The notes under the pieces were generated by a model that was not told where the DNA came from, searched no databases, and saw only the letters and a program-made list of their open reading frames with translations. Positions 16,533 through 25,713 of a stretch of DNA of 33,221 nucleotides are shown here, one piece after another. Each line of letters opens with the position of its first letter. Position 1 is the stretch's first letter. This DNA comes from Verrucomicrobiia bacterium. Its GTDB lineage: Bacteria > Verrucomicrobiota > Verrucomicrobiia > JABWAM01. Where the stretch lies: NCBI GenBank assembly GCA_020849895.1, contig JADZFN010000040.1, positions 1-33,221 of the forward strand, given 5' to 3'. Both the position numbers and the translations under genes were made by a program.

Positions 16533-17528
16533 GTGCGCATCGCGCTGATCAAACTCTTCAACATCGGAGACGCGCTCTTGCTGACGCCAACGCTCGACGC
16601 CCTGCGTCGGGCGCATCCCGGCGCGGAGGTCACGGTGGTCACGAGGGAAACGAATCTTGGGATTCTTGCAGGTTGTCCGGTGGCGGACCGCCTCGTCGGG
16701 ATGAGCGATCCCCGCCTGCGCCGCCCGGGGGCGTTCGGCCGCGACCTCCGCGCGGTCCTCTCCCTGCGGCGGACGCGCTTCGACTTCCTCTTCGAGCTCG
16801 GCGGACGCGAACGCGGCCGGAATCTCGCGGCCCTCTGTCGCGCGCGGCGCGCCTATACGGCGCGGACCGAAAAACCGCCGGAGTTCCTCCAGCGCCGGCG
16901 CTTCGACGCGATGGCATCCCACGACGGCGCGCGCGGGCACGCCGTCGAACGGGATTTTTTCACCGTCCACGAGTTTCTCCCGTTGCCGCTGCCGATCCCG
17001 CCGCTGGTTTTCTCGCGGGAGCGCGCCGCGGCGTGGCCGCCCGCCGAGGGCCTGGAGGATTTTGCGTTGCTCCACGTGAGCGCGCGCGAGGGGTTCAAAC
17101 GCTGGCACGCGGACGGATGGGCCGCGACGGCGAAACGCCTCCTCGACCGCTTCCCGCGCCTCGTGGTTTCGACGGGGCCCGCGGCGGAGGAAACGGCGGA
17201 AGCCGAGACGTTGCGCGCACAGTTCGGCGAAAAGGTCCTCCTCACGCGCGGGCGGGCCTCCTGGCCCGAGCTTGCGGGGCTGCTCTATCGGGCGGCGCTC
17301 TATGTCGGGCTCGACACGAGCGTGATGCACCTCGCGGCGGCGTGCGGCTGCCCGATCGTGGCGGTGTGGGGGCCGACGCGGGAAGAGCATTGGGCCCCGT
17401 GGCGCGCGCGCCACCGGATCGTCGCCCCGCGCGGCGAAGATCCCTTAGAACCGTCGCGGCGCAAAACGGTGGACGTCGCCGCCGCCGACGTGATCGCGGC
17501 ATGCGACGAGCTTCTGGCAGCGAGTTGA
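16533..17528 (+). CDS. Glycosyltransferase family 9 (heptosyltransferase-like)
   Basis: The 331-residue protein has the two-Rossmann GT-B layout of ADP-heptose:LPS heptosyltransferases. The N-terminal signature is VRIALIKLFNIGDALLLTP followed by LDALRRAHPGAEVTVVT. The C-terminal donor-binding part contains FALLHVSAREGFKRWHADGW and the family hallmark LYVGLDTSVMHLAAACGCP. It should transfer heptose or a related sugar to lipopolysaccharide core or another surface glycan at the inner face of the cytoplasmic membrane. The GTG at 16533 is chosen because the conserved strand begins at once; the frame upstream runs through the tRNA antisense. It precedes a glyoxalase-like gene by about 30 bases. Confidence 0.9.
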   Translation: MRIALIKLFNIGDALLLTPTLDALRRAHPGAEVTVVTRETNLGILAGCPVADRLVGMSDPRLRRPGAFGRDLRAVLSLRRTRFDFLFELGGRERGRNLAALCRARRAYTARTEKPPEFLQRRRFDAMASHDGARGHAVERDFFTVHEFLPLPLPIPPLVFSRERAAAWPPAEGLEDFALLHVSAREGFKRWHADGWAATAKRLLDRFPRLVVSTGPAAEETAEAETLRAQFGEKVLLTRGRASWPELAGLLYRAALYVGLDTSVMHLAAACGCPIVAVWGPTREEHWAPWRARHRIVAPRGEDPLEPSRRKTVDVAAADVIAACDELLAAS

Positions 17529-17559
17529 ACCGGACGGGATTCCGGGCCAGAATGCGACC

Positions 17560-17925
17560 GTGCATACCCGGATCCGCGTCAGCGACCTCGAACGCGCAAT
17601 CGCCTGGTACGCGAAGCTGGGGTTCGTCTGTACGCGACGTACGGAACGTTCGCCCGCCGGCAACCGTCTCGCCTTTCTCGAAATGCCCGGCAGCGAGCAT
17701 TTCCTCGAGCTCTGCTTCTCGCCCGATTACGCGCCCAGGGTGCCCGAAGACCTCATGCATCTCGCGATCGGATACCCCGACCTCGTCGCGAAGTGCGCGG
17801 AGCTCGAGGCACAGGGCCTCGAGATCTGGCCTGAAGGCTGGAGGGGGAAATTCAGGGCCGGCGACAAGATGGGGTTCGTGACCGATCCCGACGGTTACAA
17901 GGTCGAGCTCCTCGAGACGCGGTGA
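17560..17925 (+). CDS. VOC superfamily protein, glyoxalase I-like
   Basis: This 121-residue protein of the vicinal oxygen chelate fold starts with GTG. The ligands expected for a lactoylglutathione lyase are present in order: His2 in MHTRIRVSDLERAIAWY, a Glu in FLELCF, a His in LMHLAIGY and a Glu in DPDGYKVELLE. The spacing resembles GloA, which detoxifies methylglyoxal as the thiol hemithioacetal, but the protein is somewhat shorter than classic GloA and its loop sequences differ. The thiol cofactor and substrate therefore remain open. It ends only 16 bases before the convergent MacB-like permease gene. Confidence 0.85.
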   Translation: MHTRIRVSDLERAIAWYAKLGFVCTRRTERSPAGNRLAFLEMPGSEHFLELCFSPDYAPRVPEDLMHLAIGYPDLVAKCAELEAQGLEIWPEGWRGKFRAGDKMGFVTDPDGYKVELLETR

Positions 17926-17941
17926 CCAGCGCCCCACCGCT

Positions 17942-19297
17942 TCACTCGTAGCGAAGGGCCTGGATGGGATCGAGGCGCGAAGCCTTGAACGCGGGATAAA
18001 ATCCGGCAACGACGCCCGTGAGCACCGAGAACGCAAAGCTCACCGCGAGGGCCCAGGCGCGGATCACGGGTTCGTTGTTTAACTCGGCGACGAGTTGGAT
18101 GAGCTGAACGAAACCGTAGGCGGAACTCAAGCCGAGGAGTCCTCCCAGGAAACCGAGGACGCTGCTCTCGATGAGGATTTGAGAAAAGATGTCGCGCCGT
18201 CGGGCGCCGACGGCGAGGCGGATTCCGATCTCGCGGACGCGCTCGGTGATGCTGGCGAGCATGATGTTCGCGATGCCGATGCCGCCGACGACGAGGCTGA
18301 TGCCGGCGATGAGGCCCCCGCTGAGACGCGCGGCCCTGACGCTCGTTTCGATGGAATCGGCCCAGTCCTCGCGCGTGTTGAATCCAAAGTCCTCGATGCC
18401 GCGATGCGTCTTGAGCAGCGCGAGGCGGACTTCCTTCACGGCGTCGTTCAAGCGGTCGGGATCGCGCACGCGGAGGTTCAGTTCGGAAAGGCGCGGGTCG
18501 GGCCCGCGCTCGTCGTAAGGGAGCTGGAGGCTCGCCGAGCGGAACGTGGCGAGCATCGTGGAGATCGGAAAGACCACCAGATTGTTGCGCCACCACGCGA
18601 AGCTGTAGCGCCGGATGCTTTGCGGCTTTACGGCGGCGCGGCGTTCGACGGCGCGTTGCTGCATCGCCGCCAGCCGTCCCGATTCCCGGAGGCGGCGCTC
18701 GTATTCGCTCTCGTATTCGCGGAACACCCCGACGATCCGAAACGGGAGGCCGTTGATGGAAAGGGTCCGGCCCAACGGGGAATCCTTCCGTCTCTGGCCG
18801 AGCGCATCCCAAACCGGCCAGCCGATCACGCAGACCGGCATCACGCGATCCACGTCGAGGTCGGAAATGAAGCGCCCCTGCTCGATATCGAAGGAGTTCA
18901 CGACTTCGAAAGACCGTGTGACGCCGACGACGCGCGGGCGCGCGGTCTTGTTCAGATACTGAACGACCGCGCCGCCGAGACCGACCTCCGGAGAGATCTC
19001 CTCGATCCGCGGACACTCCCGTCGGATGACTTCCACGTCGGCGAGGGTGCGGCCGGGCGAGAGGGACTTCAGATCCTCCTGACTGACCGGCACGTCCTGA
19101 TCAATCACGGAGATGCGCTCGACGCCGCCGGAAGCGAGGAGATGCTCGCGCATCCCGCGCGTCATGCCCTCGGTGACGGCGAACATGGCGACGAGGCTGG
19201 AGACTCCGAGGATGATGCCGAACATCGTCAGAAAGGAACGGAACTTGTGGGCGAGGATCTCGCGCAGCCCGACCTGAATGGAGAGATGAAGATTCAC
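17942..19297 (-). CDS. ABC transporter permease, MacB/FtsX type
   Basis: This 451-residue membrane protein has a first transmembrane helix at about 18-42 (FLTMFGIILGVSSLVAMFAV), then a large periplasmic MacB-like core domain to about residue 325. Three C-terminal helices follow, joined by the conserved cytoplasmic loop ITERVREIGIRLAVGARRRD. It ends with the usual AFKASRLDPIQALRYE. MacB-type permeases work with a cytosolic ATPase to drive mechanotransmission across the periplasm, for example export of peptides, lipoproteins or drugs. No ATPase or membrane-fusion protein gene adjoins it here; the next gene upstream is a 5'-nucleotidase. The partner must be encoded elsewhere. Confidence 0.9.
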   Translation of the reverse strand: MNLHLSIQVGLREILAHKFRSFLTMFGIILGVSSLVAMFAVTEGMTRGMREHLLASGGVERISVIDQDVPVSQEDLKSLSPGRTLADVEVIRRECPRIEEISPEVGLGGAVVQYLNKTARPRVVGVTRSFEVVNSFDIEQGRFISDLDVDRVMPVCVIGWPVWDALGQRRKDSPLGRTLSINGLPFRIVGVFREYESEYERRLRESGRLAAMQQRAVERRAAVKPQSIRRYSFAWWRNNLVVFPISTMLATFRSASLQLPYDERGPDPRLSELNLRVRDPDRLNDAVKEVRLALLKTHRGIEDFGFNTREDWADSIETSVRAARLSGGLIAGISLVVGGIGIANIMLASITERVREIGIRLAVGARRRDIFSQILIESSVLGFLGGLLGLSSAYGFVQLIQLVAELNNEPVIRAWALAVSFAFSVLTGVVAGFYPAFKASRLDPIQALRYE

Positions 19298-19360
19298 GCG
19301 GAGGGAAAGGAGACAGGAGGTGGGACGCGGATTCCAGCGTCGAAAGCGCGCGAGAGGCGC

Positions 19361-20986
19361 TCAACGCACCCGTGGTTTGGCGCGCTCAATGGACCACCAG
19401 GTCGGTTTCTGGGGTTCGAGAGGCGCATGCTTGCGGAGGTATTCGGCAAGCGCCTCGCGCGTCTGGAAGTCGTATTCGACGAGCTTCGCGTCCGGGGCGT
19501 CGGCGAGCTCGCGGAACCGGATCCAGCGCCGCCCTCCGCTCGCGAGATCGTAGGAGTTTGCAGCGAGGCGGACGCGCGCGTCGGGCGGCAGGGCGCGCCC
19601 CGCGCGGTCGCCAAGGAAGACCACGCGTTCCCCGTGCGGGGCGGAAGGCCTGATCTTCATCGTAAGGCCCCAGAGACCGCGAAAGCGGGGCGACTGATAG
19701 GCGGCGGCGTTTTCCTCGAGAATCTCCAGGAGCTGGTCGCGCGTGAATTCGGCGACGCCGATCGTGTTTTCGTACGGAACGACCGACCAAACCTCGGCCA
19801 TCCGCAGCGTTCCTGCGGGCAAGCCGGTTTTGGAATTGGCGAGGAGGCCGTGGAGGACGGCATCCGCCTTCCCGCCACGCGCCTCGACGGCTTCGGCGAT
19901 GGCCGCGCAGAGAACGTCGTGAAGCGGCGTCGCCGCCTTCGGGCCGCCGGACGCGGAGATCGGCGCGGCGGTTTCGCCGACCTTTTCCCGGAGAACTTCC
20001 GCGGTCCGGTCGAGGTCGGCGCGAAGGGCGTCCAGAACCTCCGGATCCATCGGCACCGAGGCGTCCATCGGGATCAGGCGCGCCTTGCGGGAAACCATAC
20101 GCCGCGCGGCGGAGTCCCAGACCAGATCAATTCGCCCGAGGTGGGAGCCCCAATAGTTCGCCTGGGTGTAGAGCACGCCGCCGACCTTTTGCTCTTCGAA
20201 AGGTTGATGGGAATGGCCGCCGACGATCGCATCGAGTTCGGGAAAGCCGCGCGCGAGCGCCTGGATCTGGTTCGCGGAATCGTCCCCTCGCGGGCGGAGG
20301 CCCTGGTGCGCGGAAAGCACGAGCAGGTCGCACCCGGCCGCCTTGGCATGGGGGACGACGCGGCGCAGAGCGACGAGGGAATCCTCGACGACGAGCCCGG
20401 GGATGAGCCGGGGACGCGACCACGAGGGGACGCCGGGAGTCGTCAGACCGATCACGCCGACCTTCACCCCGTCGAACTCGCGGACGACGAAGGGTTTTAC
20501 ACGCGCGAAGGCCTTCGCGATCTCGGGCGGGGCGTCGGACGGGGCGTCGTAGCGGAGGTTCGCGGCGAGCAGGTCGCCTTTGAATTCGTTCATGCGCGGG
20601 GCGAGGGTGGCGAGGCCCCAGTCGAACTCGTGATTGCCAAGGGTCCAGCTCGAACAATCGAGGAGGTTGAGTGCGCGGAGGATCGCGCCGCCGCGCGTGA
20701 TCCATCCAAGCGCGTTCCCCGCGAGCGTATCGCCGTTGTCGAGCCAGAGGACGTTGCGCTCCTTCGCGCGGATCTCGCGAATCATGGTGGCGCAGCGGGC
20801 GAATCCGCCGAGCGGTCCGCGCGACGGCGCCGCGCCTTCGATCGCCACCGCGCGCGGGTCCTCCGCGGGAACGGCGGGCAAGACGGAGGAATGCAGGTCG
20901 GTCGTGTGCAGAATCACGAGGGGGACCTCGCGGGCGGACAGCGCGAGCGCCGTGACGACAAGAAAGCAGAACGCGCGCGCGCGCAT
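19361..20986 (-). CDS. Exported 5'-nucleotidase / 2',3'-cyclic phosphodiesterase family protein
   Basis: The 541-residue protein has an N-terminal signal peptide (about 1-18, hydrophobic core FCFLVVTALAL). The calcineurin-like metallophosphatase domain follows: HTTDLHS with Asp30 and His32, DNGD, GNHEFDWG and GGHSHQ supply the two-metal site. The C-terminal 5'-nucleotidase domain (about 330-510) contains NTIGVAEFTRDQLLEILEENA, the typical start of its nucleotide-binding region. The protein likely dephosphorylates nucleotides or similar esters in the periplasm to recover phosphate and nucleosides. It is encoded 63 bases upstream of the MacB-like permease and divergently from the NfeD gene; whether it is cotranscribed with the permease is not shown by sequence. 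Confidence 0.92.
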   Translation of the reverse strand: MRARAFCFLVVTALALSAREVPLVILHTTDLHSSVLPAVPAEDPRAVAIEGAAPSRGPLGGFARCATMIREIRAKERNVLWLDNGDTLAGNALGWITRGGAILRALNLLDCSSWTLGNHEFDWGLATLAPRMNEFKGDLLAANLRYDAPSDAPPEIAKAFARVKPFVVREFDGVKVGVIGLTTPGVPSWSRPRLIPGLVVEDSLVALRRVVPHAKAAGCDLLVLSAHQGLRPRGDDSANQIQALARGFPELDAIVGGHSHQPFEEQKVGGVLYTQANYWGSHLGRIDLVWDSAARRMVSRKARLIPMDASVPMDPEVLDALRADLDRTAEVLREKVGETAAPISASGGPKAATPLHDVLCAAIAEAVEARGGKADAVLHGLLANSKTGLPAGTLRMAEVWSVVPYENTIGVAEFTRDQLLEILEENAAAYQSPRFRGLWGLTMKIRPSAPHGERVVFLGDRAGRALPPDARVRLAANSYDLASGGRRWIRFRELADAPDAKLVEYDFQTREALAEYLRKHAPLEPQKPTWWSIERAKPRVR

Positions 20987-21184
20987 GGCGGCATGATAGA
21001 CCCGAACCGCGGAGACGCCACGGAGAAAAAAGAGAGACCGACCCGGGCGCGCGACAACCGAACCGGAGCTTCCTTCGCCCTGCGAACGCCGGTGTCCCTC
21101 GATCCACCGGCGTCAACTCCGAGCCGCCCTTTCCGATCGACTTTGGGATTTCGATTTTTGGGGCGAGAAGATAGGCTCGTCTCC

Positions 21185-22597
21185 GTGAAACGCTTATTGA
21201 CCGTGCTCATCCTCCTTCTGGCCTTCGACTCCTCCGGGTTGCAGGCCGCACCGGCGGGAAGCGGCCCCGTGGTGATCATCCCGATCCGCGACGAGATCGA
21301 ATCCTCGATCGTCTACGTGGTGCGGCGAGGAATCCGCGAAGCGACGGAGCGCGGCGCGCGCGCCGTAATCCTCGACATGAACACTCCGGGCGGACGCGGA
21401 GACGCGATGGAGGAGATCATGGAGCTGGTCGAGGGGTTCAAAGGAGAGACCGTCACCTTCGTGAATAAAAAAGCGCTTTCGGCGGGGGCATTCATCGCGC
21501 TGGCGACGAAGCGGATCTGGATGGCGCCGGCGAGCACGATCGGGGCGGCGGCGCCGATCCTCATGGGGCCGGGCGGCGACGTGCAGCAGCTCCCGTCCAC
21601 GTTCCAAAAGAAGATCTCGTCCGCGTTCTCCGCCCGTCTGCGGGCGGCGGCCCAGCGGAACGGCCACCGCCCTGAACTCGCCGACGCGATGGTCAAGGAA
21701 ACCGAAGGGCTGATCCTCGACGGGATGACGGTGGTGAAGAAAGGCGACATCCTTACACTCACGGACACGGAGGCGACGAAGCGATACGGCAAACCGCCGG
21801 CTCCGCTTCTCGCGGAGGGAGTCGCTGCGGACCTGGACGATCTTCTCGCGAAACTGGGGCTGTCGGGCGCAGCGGTGGAACGGATCGAGCCGACCGGGGC
21901 GGAGCGGATCGCACGCCTCATCACAACCTTTGCGCCGATCCTTCTCCTGATCGGGATCGCGGGGATTTATCTAGAGTTCAAGACGCCGGGAGTCGTGCTC
22001 CCCGGTGTGATCGGCGTCGCGGCGCTCGTGATCTTTTTCTTCGGCCATTACATCGCGGGGCTGTCGGGGTTCGAGGAGGTGCTGCTCTTCGTCTTCGGCC
22101 TCATCCTGATCGGCGTGGAGCTTTTCCTGCTTCCGGGGCATGTGCTCCCCGGATTCTTCGGCGTGGTATGCATCCTGGTGTCGCTGCTTTGGGCGATGGT
22201 GGAGAAGCCTCCGTTGGGGTCGCCGCTGCCGGGGATGCCGACGATGCCGGGCATGGCGGCCTTCCAAGTCCCGATGCTGAAGCTCGCCGGCGCGATGATC
22301 GGCGCGGCGGTCCTCGTGGCGGTTCTCCTCAAGATCCTCCCGATGCGGCGGCGGGCCTACGGCGGGCTCGTGCTCACAAAGCAGCTCGACAAGGCGGAGG
22401 GGTACGCCTCGGCGGAGACGCGGAGCGAATTGATCGGACGTCAAGGCGTGACGCTGTCCGTGCTCCGCCCGAGCGGCACGGCGCGCTTCGAGGAACAGGT
22501 GGTGGACGTGATCACCGAAGGCGAATTCCTCCCGCCGGGGGCGCGCGTGGAAGTGAGCGAAGTGCGCGGCGCGCAGGTGATGGTGCGAAAGGTTTAA
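21185..22597 (+). CDS. NfeD family membrane-bound serine protease
   Basis: The protein has 470 residues from the GTG at 21185. It has a signal peptide (about 1-21), a ClpP-like serine protease domain with LDMNTPGGRGDAM and the nucleophile Ser99 in KALSAGAFIALA, and a Lys candidate at 142-143 for the Ser-Lys dyad. Several membrane helices follow between about 240 and 390, then a C-terminal OB-fold NfeD domain (LIGRQGVTLSVLRPSGTARF to the end). Long NfeD proteins of this kind cleave or act with stomatin/SPFH partners in membrane quality control. No stomatin gene is beside it. The frame stays open for about 3 kb upstream over the opposite-strand genes, but that extension is an artefact of high GC. 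Confidence 0.92.
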   Translation: MKRLLTVLILLLAFDSSGLQAAPAGSGPVVIIPIRDEIESSIVYVVRRGIREATERGARAVILDMNTPGGRGDAMEEIMELVEGFKGETVTFVNKKALSAGAFIALATKRIWMAPASTIGAAAPILMGPGGDVQQLPSTFQKKISSAFSARLRAAAQRNGHRPELADAMVKETEGLILDGMTVVKKGDILTLTDTEATKRYGKPPAPLLAEGVAADLDDLLAKLGLSGAAVERIEPTGAERIARLITTFAPILLLIGIAGIYLEFKTPGVVLPGVIGVAALVIFFFGHYIAGLSGFEEVLLFVFGLILIGVELFLLPGHVLPGFFGVVCILVSLLWAMVEKPPLGSPLPGMPTMPGMAAFQVPMLKLAGAMIGAAVLVAVLLKILPMRRRAYGGLVLTKQLDKAEGYASAETRSELIGRQGVTLSVLRPSGTARFEEQVVDVITEGEFLPPGARVEVSEVRGAQVMVRKV

Positions 22598-22779
22598 GCG
22601 GAGGAGCTGCAAGCGGCGAGCGCCGCCGCCGCGGATCCGTCCGGGCGCTCATTTTTCGCCGCCCCCGATCGGCGGCCGATCCATCTACCGCACGCCTCCT
22701 CCCGGTGGTTCCGAACCGTCGGATGCTCGACACTCCGCCGGGCGCAAGTTAGCATCCCCGTTTTTCCGCGCTCCCTTTC

Positions 22780-25605
22780 ATGAAGTTCAAGGACTCCCTC
22801 CAACTTCCAAAGACCGCTTTCCCCATGAAGGCGGAGCTGGTTCGCCGCGAGCCGGAGATCCTCGCCCGCTGGGAAAAGGAAGGGCTTTACGCCCGCATCC
22901 AGGAAGCGCGCAAGGACGCACCTGCGTTCATTCTCCACGACGGCCCTCCCTACGCCAACGGCGACGTCCACATCGGCACCGCGCTGAACAAAATCCTGAA
23001 GGATTTCGTGGTGAAATCCCGCGTGATGGCCGGCTTCCGGTCCCCCTACGTGCCGGGCTGGGATTGCCACGGCCTTCCGATCGAGCTCAAGGTCCAGAAG
23101 GAAATCGAAAAGGAAAAGGTTCGCCTTACGCAGGCCCAAGCGCGCGCCCGCTGCCGCGCCTACGCCGAGAAGTATGTGGACGTCCAGCGCCGCCAGTTCA
23201 TGCGCCTCGGCGTCCTCGGCGACTGGTTCCACCCCTACCTCACGATGTCGCCCGCCTATGAGAGCGAGATCGTCGCCGCGTTCCACGAGATGTGGAAAAA
23301 GGGCTACGTCTATCGCGGCCTCAAACCCGTCTATTGGTGTCTCTCCTGCCGCACCACGCTCGCCGCGGCCACCGCCGAGGCCGAATACGCCGACCACGTT
23401 TCCCCCAGCGCCTACGTCCGTTTTCCTCTTCCGGATTCCGAGAGAAACCGGGTCGCGACCGCCGGCGCAAAACACGCTTCCGTCCTCATCTGGACGACCA
23501 CCCCGTGGACGCTCCCCGCCAATCTCGCCATCGCGCTCCATCCCGATTACGAATACGCGCTCGCCCGCGTCGGCGGCGAAGAATGGCTCGTCGCCGCGGC
23601 CCTGCTACCGGCGGTCGCCGCGCGCGCGCCCGGCGGCGCAAAACCCGAGATCCTCAAGGCCTTCAAAGGGAAGGAACTCGAAGGTCTCGTCGCGCGACAC
23701 CCCTTCATCGCGCGCGACGCGCCGCTCGTCCTCGCGCCTTACGTGACTCTCGACTCCGGCACCGGCTGTGTCCACACCGCCCCCGGTCACGGCCTCGAGG
23801 ATTGGGTGACCGGCGAAAAATACGGCCTCAAGCCAAGCGCCTATTCCCCGCTCGACGACGGCGGGCGCTTCGTCCGCGATGGCATGGTCCCCGAGTGGCT
23901 CGTCGGCAAACAGGTCTTCGAGGCGAACGACCTCGTCGTCGCGCATCTGCGCGAAAGCGGCGCGCTGCTTCACGCCGAGAAGTTCTCTCATTCCTACCCT
24001 CATTGCTGGAGGTGCAAGCATCCGGTGATTTTCCGGGGAATGAACCAGTGGTTCGTAAACCTCGACCACGACGGCCTCCGCGAAAAGGCGCTCGCGATGA
24101 TCGCGGAAGTCCAGTGGGTCCCCGCCTGGGGACGGAACCGCATCGTCGGCATGGTCGGGGAGCGGCCCGATTGGGTGATCTCCCGCCAGCGCGCGTGGGG
24201 CGTCCCGATCCCGGTAATCTCGTGCGAAGCGTGCGGCCACGCCTTCGAGGAGCACGCCGAACGCCTGGTCCGCCTCGTCCGCGAAAAAGGCGTGGACGTC
24301 TGGTTCGAGAAGAGCGCCTGCGAACTGCTCGAAGGCGTCGTGTGTCCGAAGTGCGCGAAGCCGACCGCCTTCCGCAAGGAGGAGGACATCCTCGACGTTT
24401 GGTTCGAATCGGGGGTCAGCCATCGTGCCGTGCTCCGGAATACGCCGGGACTCCGGTTCCCCTGCGACGCCTACCTCGAGGGCAGCGATCAGCACCGCGG
24501 GTGGTTCCAGTCCGCGCTGTGGACCGCCCTGGCCACCGAAGGGCGCGCCCCTTTCAAGGCCGTTATCACCCACGGTTTTCTCGTGGACCTCGATGGTAAA
24601 AAAATCAGCAAGTCCGGCGCCTACGAAAAGCCGAAGGATGCCGAGGCCTTCGTTGGCCGCTACGGCGCCGACGTCGTCCGCCTCTGGGCGGCAAGCGAAA
24701 ACTATCACCACGACATCCCGCTTTCGGAAGAGATTTTTTCCCGCGTCAGTGAAACTTACCGCTCTCTCCGCAACGGCCTTCGCATCCTGCTGGGCAACCT
24801 CCACGGGTTCGACCCCGCGCGCGACGCCGTGGACTTCGCGTCGCCGGAAATCCGGGGGGATCCTTGGTGCGCCGTGGACCTCTGGATGCTCAGCCGCCTC
24901 GCGCGGCTCGCCGCCGACGCGCGGCGCGCCTACGAAGCCTACGAGTTTCACCGCGTCTATCACGCCGCGAACGAATTCTGCGCCGTGGACCTCTCCGCGA
25001 TTTACGTGGACCTCGCCAAGGACCGCCTCTACTGCGACCGGCCGGAGTCCCGGAGGCGTCGCGCCACGCAGACCGCAATGTTCGAGATCGCCTCCGCTCT
25101 TTGCCGGCTGCTCGCGCCGATTCTCAGCTTCACGGCCGAGGAGGCTTGGCGCCTCCTCGCGCCATCCGCAGGCAGCGTCCACCTCCAGCTCCTGCCCGAT
25201 CCCGCAAAATGGCCTGCCGCCGAGGCCGCCGCCTCCGCGCGCGAGACGGTCGAGGCTGCGGAGCTCATGCTCGCCCAGCGCGAAGCCGTCGCAAAGGCGG
25301 TCGAGGCGCGTCGCGCCGAGGGAAAAATCGGCAAGAGCCTCGAGGCGCGGGTCCGCTTGCGCCCGGGGGCGACCGCTGCCGCAAAGCTCGCCGGCCTCCT
25401 TCCCCAGCTCGCCGAAATCCTCATCGTATCCCAGGTCGAGCTGGCACCCGTCGCCGGCGATCCCGAAGTCATCGCGCCGTGCGGCGGCAAGTGCGAACGC
25501 TGCTGGCGATGGGACGAAACGGTCGACGCCGAGCCCTCCGCGCCCACTCTTTGCGCGCGCTGTGCGGACGCCTGGAATGTGGCGCGCGCACGCGCGGAAA
25601 CTTAG
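22780..25605 (+). CDS. ileS: Isoleucyl-tRNA synthetase
   Basis: This 941-residue class I synthetase charges tRNA-Ile. The HIGH-type signature is DGPPYANGDVHIGTA (residues 54-68) and the second signature GKKISKS lies at about 606-612. The CP1 editing domain contains WTTTPWTLPANLA and TGCVHTAPGHGLEDW. The C-terminal zinc finger is CGGKCERCWRW with CARCADAW near the end, as in the bacterial (type 1) enzyme. Length is full. A possible terminator lies just after the stop and a separate promoter precedes the dksA-like gene. The order ileS, dksA-like, lspA, wecB is one I associate with Verrucomicrobiota (from memory, not checked). Confidence 0.97.
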   Translation: MKFKDSLQLPKTAFPMKAELVRREPEILARWEKEGLYARIQEARKDAPAFILHDGPPYANGDVHIGTALNKILKDFVVKSRVMAGFRSPYVPGWDCHGLPIELKVQKEIEKEKVRLTQAQARARCRAYAEKYVDVQRRQFMRLGVLGDWFHPYLTMSPAYESEIVAAFHEMWKKGYVYRGLKPVYWCLSCRTTLAAATAEAEYADHVSPSAYVRFPLPDSERNRVATAGAKHASVLIWTTTPWTLPANLAIALHPDYEYALARVGGEEWLVAAALLPAVAARAPGGAKPEILKAFKGKELEGLVARHPFIARDAPLVLAPYVTLDSGTGCVHTAPGHGLEDWVTGEKYGLKPSAYSPLDDGGRFVRDGMVPEWLVGKQVFEANDLVVAHLRESGALLHAEKFSHSYPHCWRCKHPVIFRGMNQWFVNLDHDGLREKALAMIAEVQWVPAWGRNRIVGMVGERPDWVISRQRAWGVPIPVISCEACGHAFEEHAERLVRLVREKGVDVWFEKSACELLEGVVCPKCAKPTAFRKEEDILDVWFESGVSHRAVLRNTPGLRFPCDAYLEGSDQHRGWFQSALWTALATEGRAPFKAVITHGFLVDLDGKKISKSGAYEKPKDAEAFVGRYGADVVRLWAASENYHHDIPLSEEIFSRVSETYRSLRNGLRILLGNLHGFDPARDAVDFASPEIRGDPWCAVDLWMLSRLARLAADARRAYEAYEFHRVYHAANEFCAVDLSAIYVDLAKDRLYCDRPESRRRRATQTAMFEIASALCRLLAPILSFTAEEAWRLLAPSAGSVHLQLLPDPAKWPAAEAAASARETVEAAELMLAQREAVAKAVEARRAEGKIGKSLEARVRLRPGATAAAKLAGLLPQLAEILIVSQVELAPVAGDPEVIAPCGGKCERCWRWDETVDAEPSAPTLCARCADAWNVARARAET

Positions 25606-25617
25606 CGGCTCCGAGAA

Positions 25618-25646
25618 AAGGCGGGTTCGCGGCCGAACGCCGTTTT
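25618..25646 (+). terminator. Candidate intrinsic terminator after ileS
   Basis: A hairpin with core stem GTTCG/CGAAC (25625-25629 with 25634-25638) and loop CGGC extends outward past a single bulged G with G-C and G-T pairs. It ends in four T residues at 25643-25646. The T-run is short and partly in the stem, so termination may be partial. Confidence 0.35.
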
Positions 25647-25651
25647 CAGGG

Positions 25652-25679
25652 TTGACGAAACCCCGAAAGCGTGGATACT
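25652..25679 (+). promoter_or_regulatory. Candidate sigma-70-type promoter for the dksA-like gene
   Basis: TTGACG at 25652-25657 matches the -35 consensus at five of six positions. GATACT at 25674-25679 matches the -10 at four of six, with 16 bases between. It lies 34 bases before the ATG, and a purine-rich AAGGA element is at 25696-25700. This is one of the better promoter-like sequences in the GC-rich part of the window. Confidence 0.45.
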
Positions 25680-25713
25680 TCCCCCCCTCTTTCCCAAGGA
25701 AAGAGCCGACATC

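Noticed and set aside
18095-21184. A very long open frame leading into the NfeD gene.
   Set aside because: It is antisense to the permease and 5'-nucleotidase genes, has Arg/Asp/Glu-rich low-complexity sequence and no signal peptide at its start; NfeD begins with its signal peptide at 21185.
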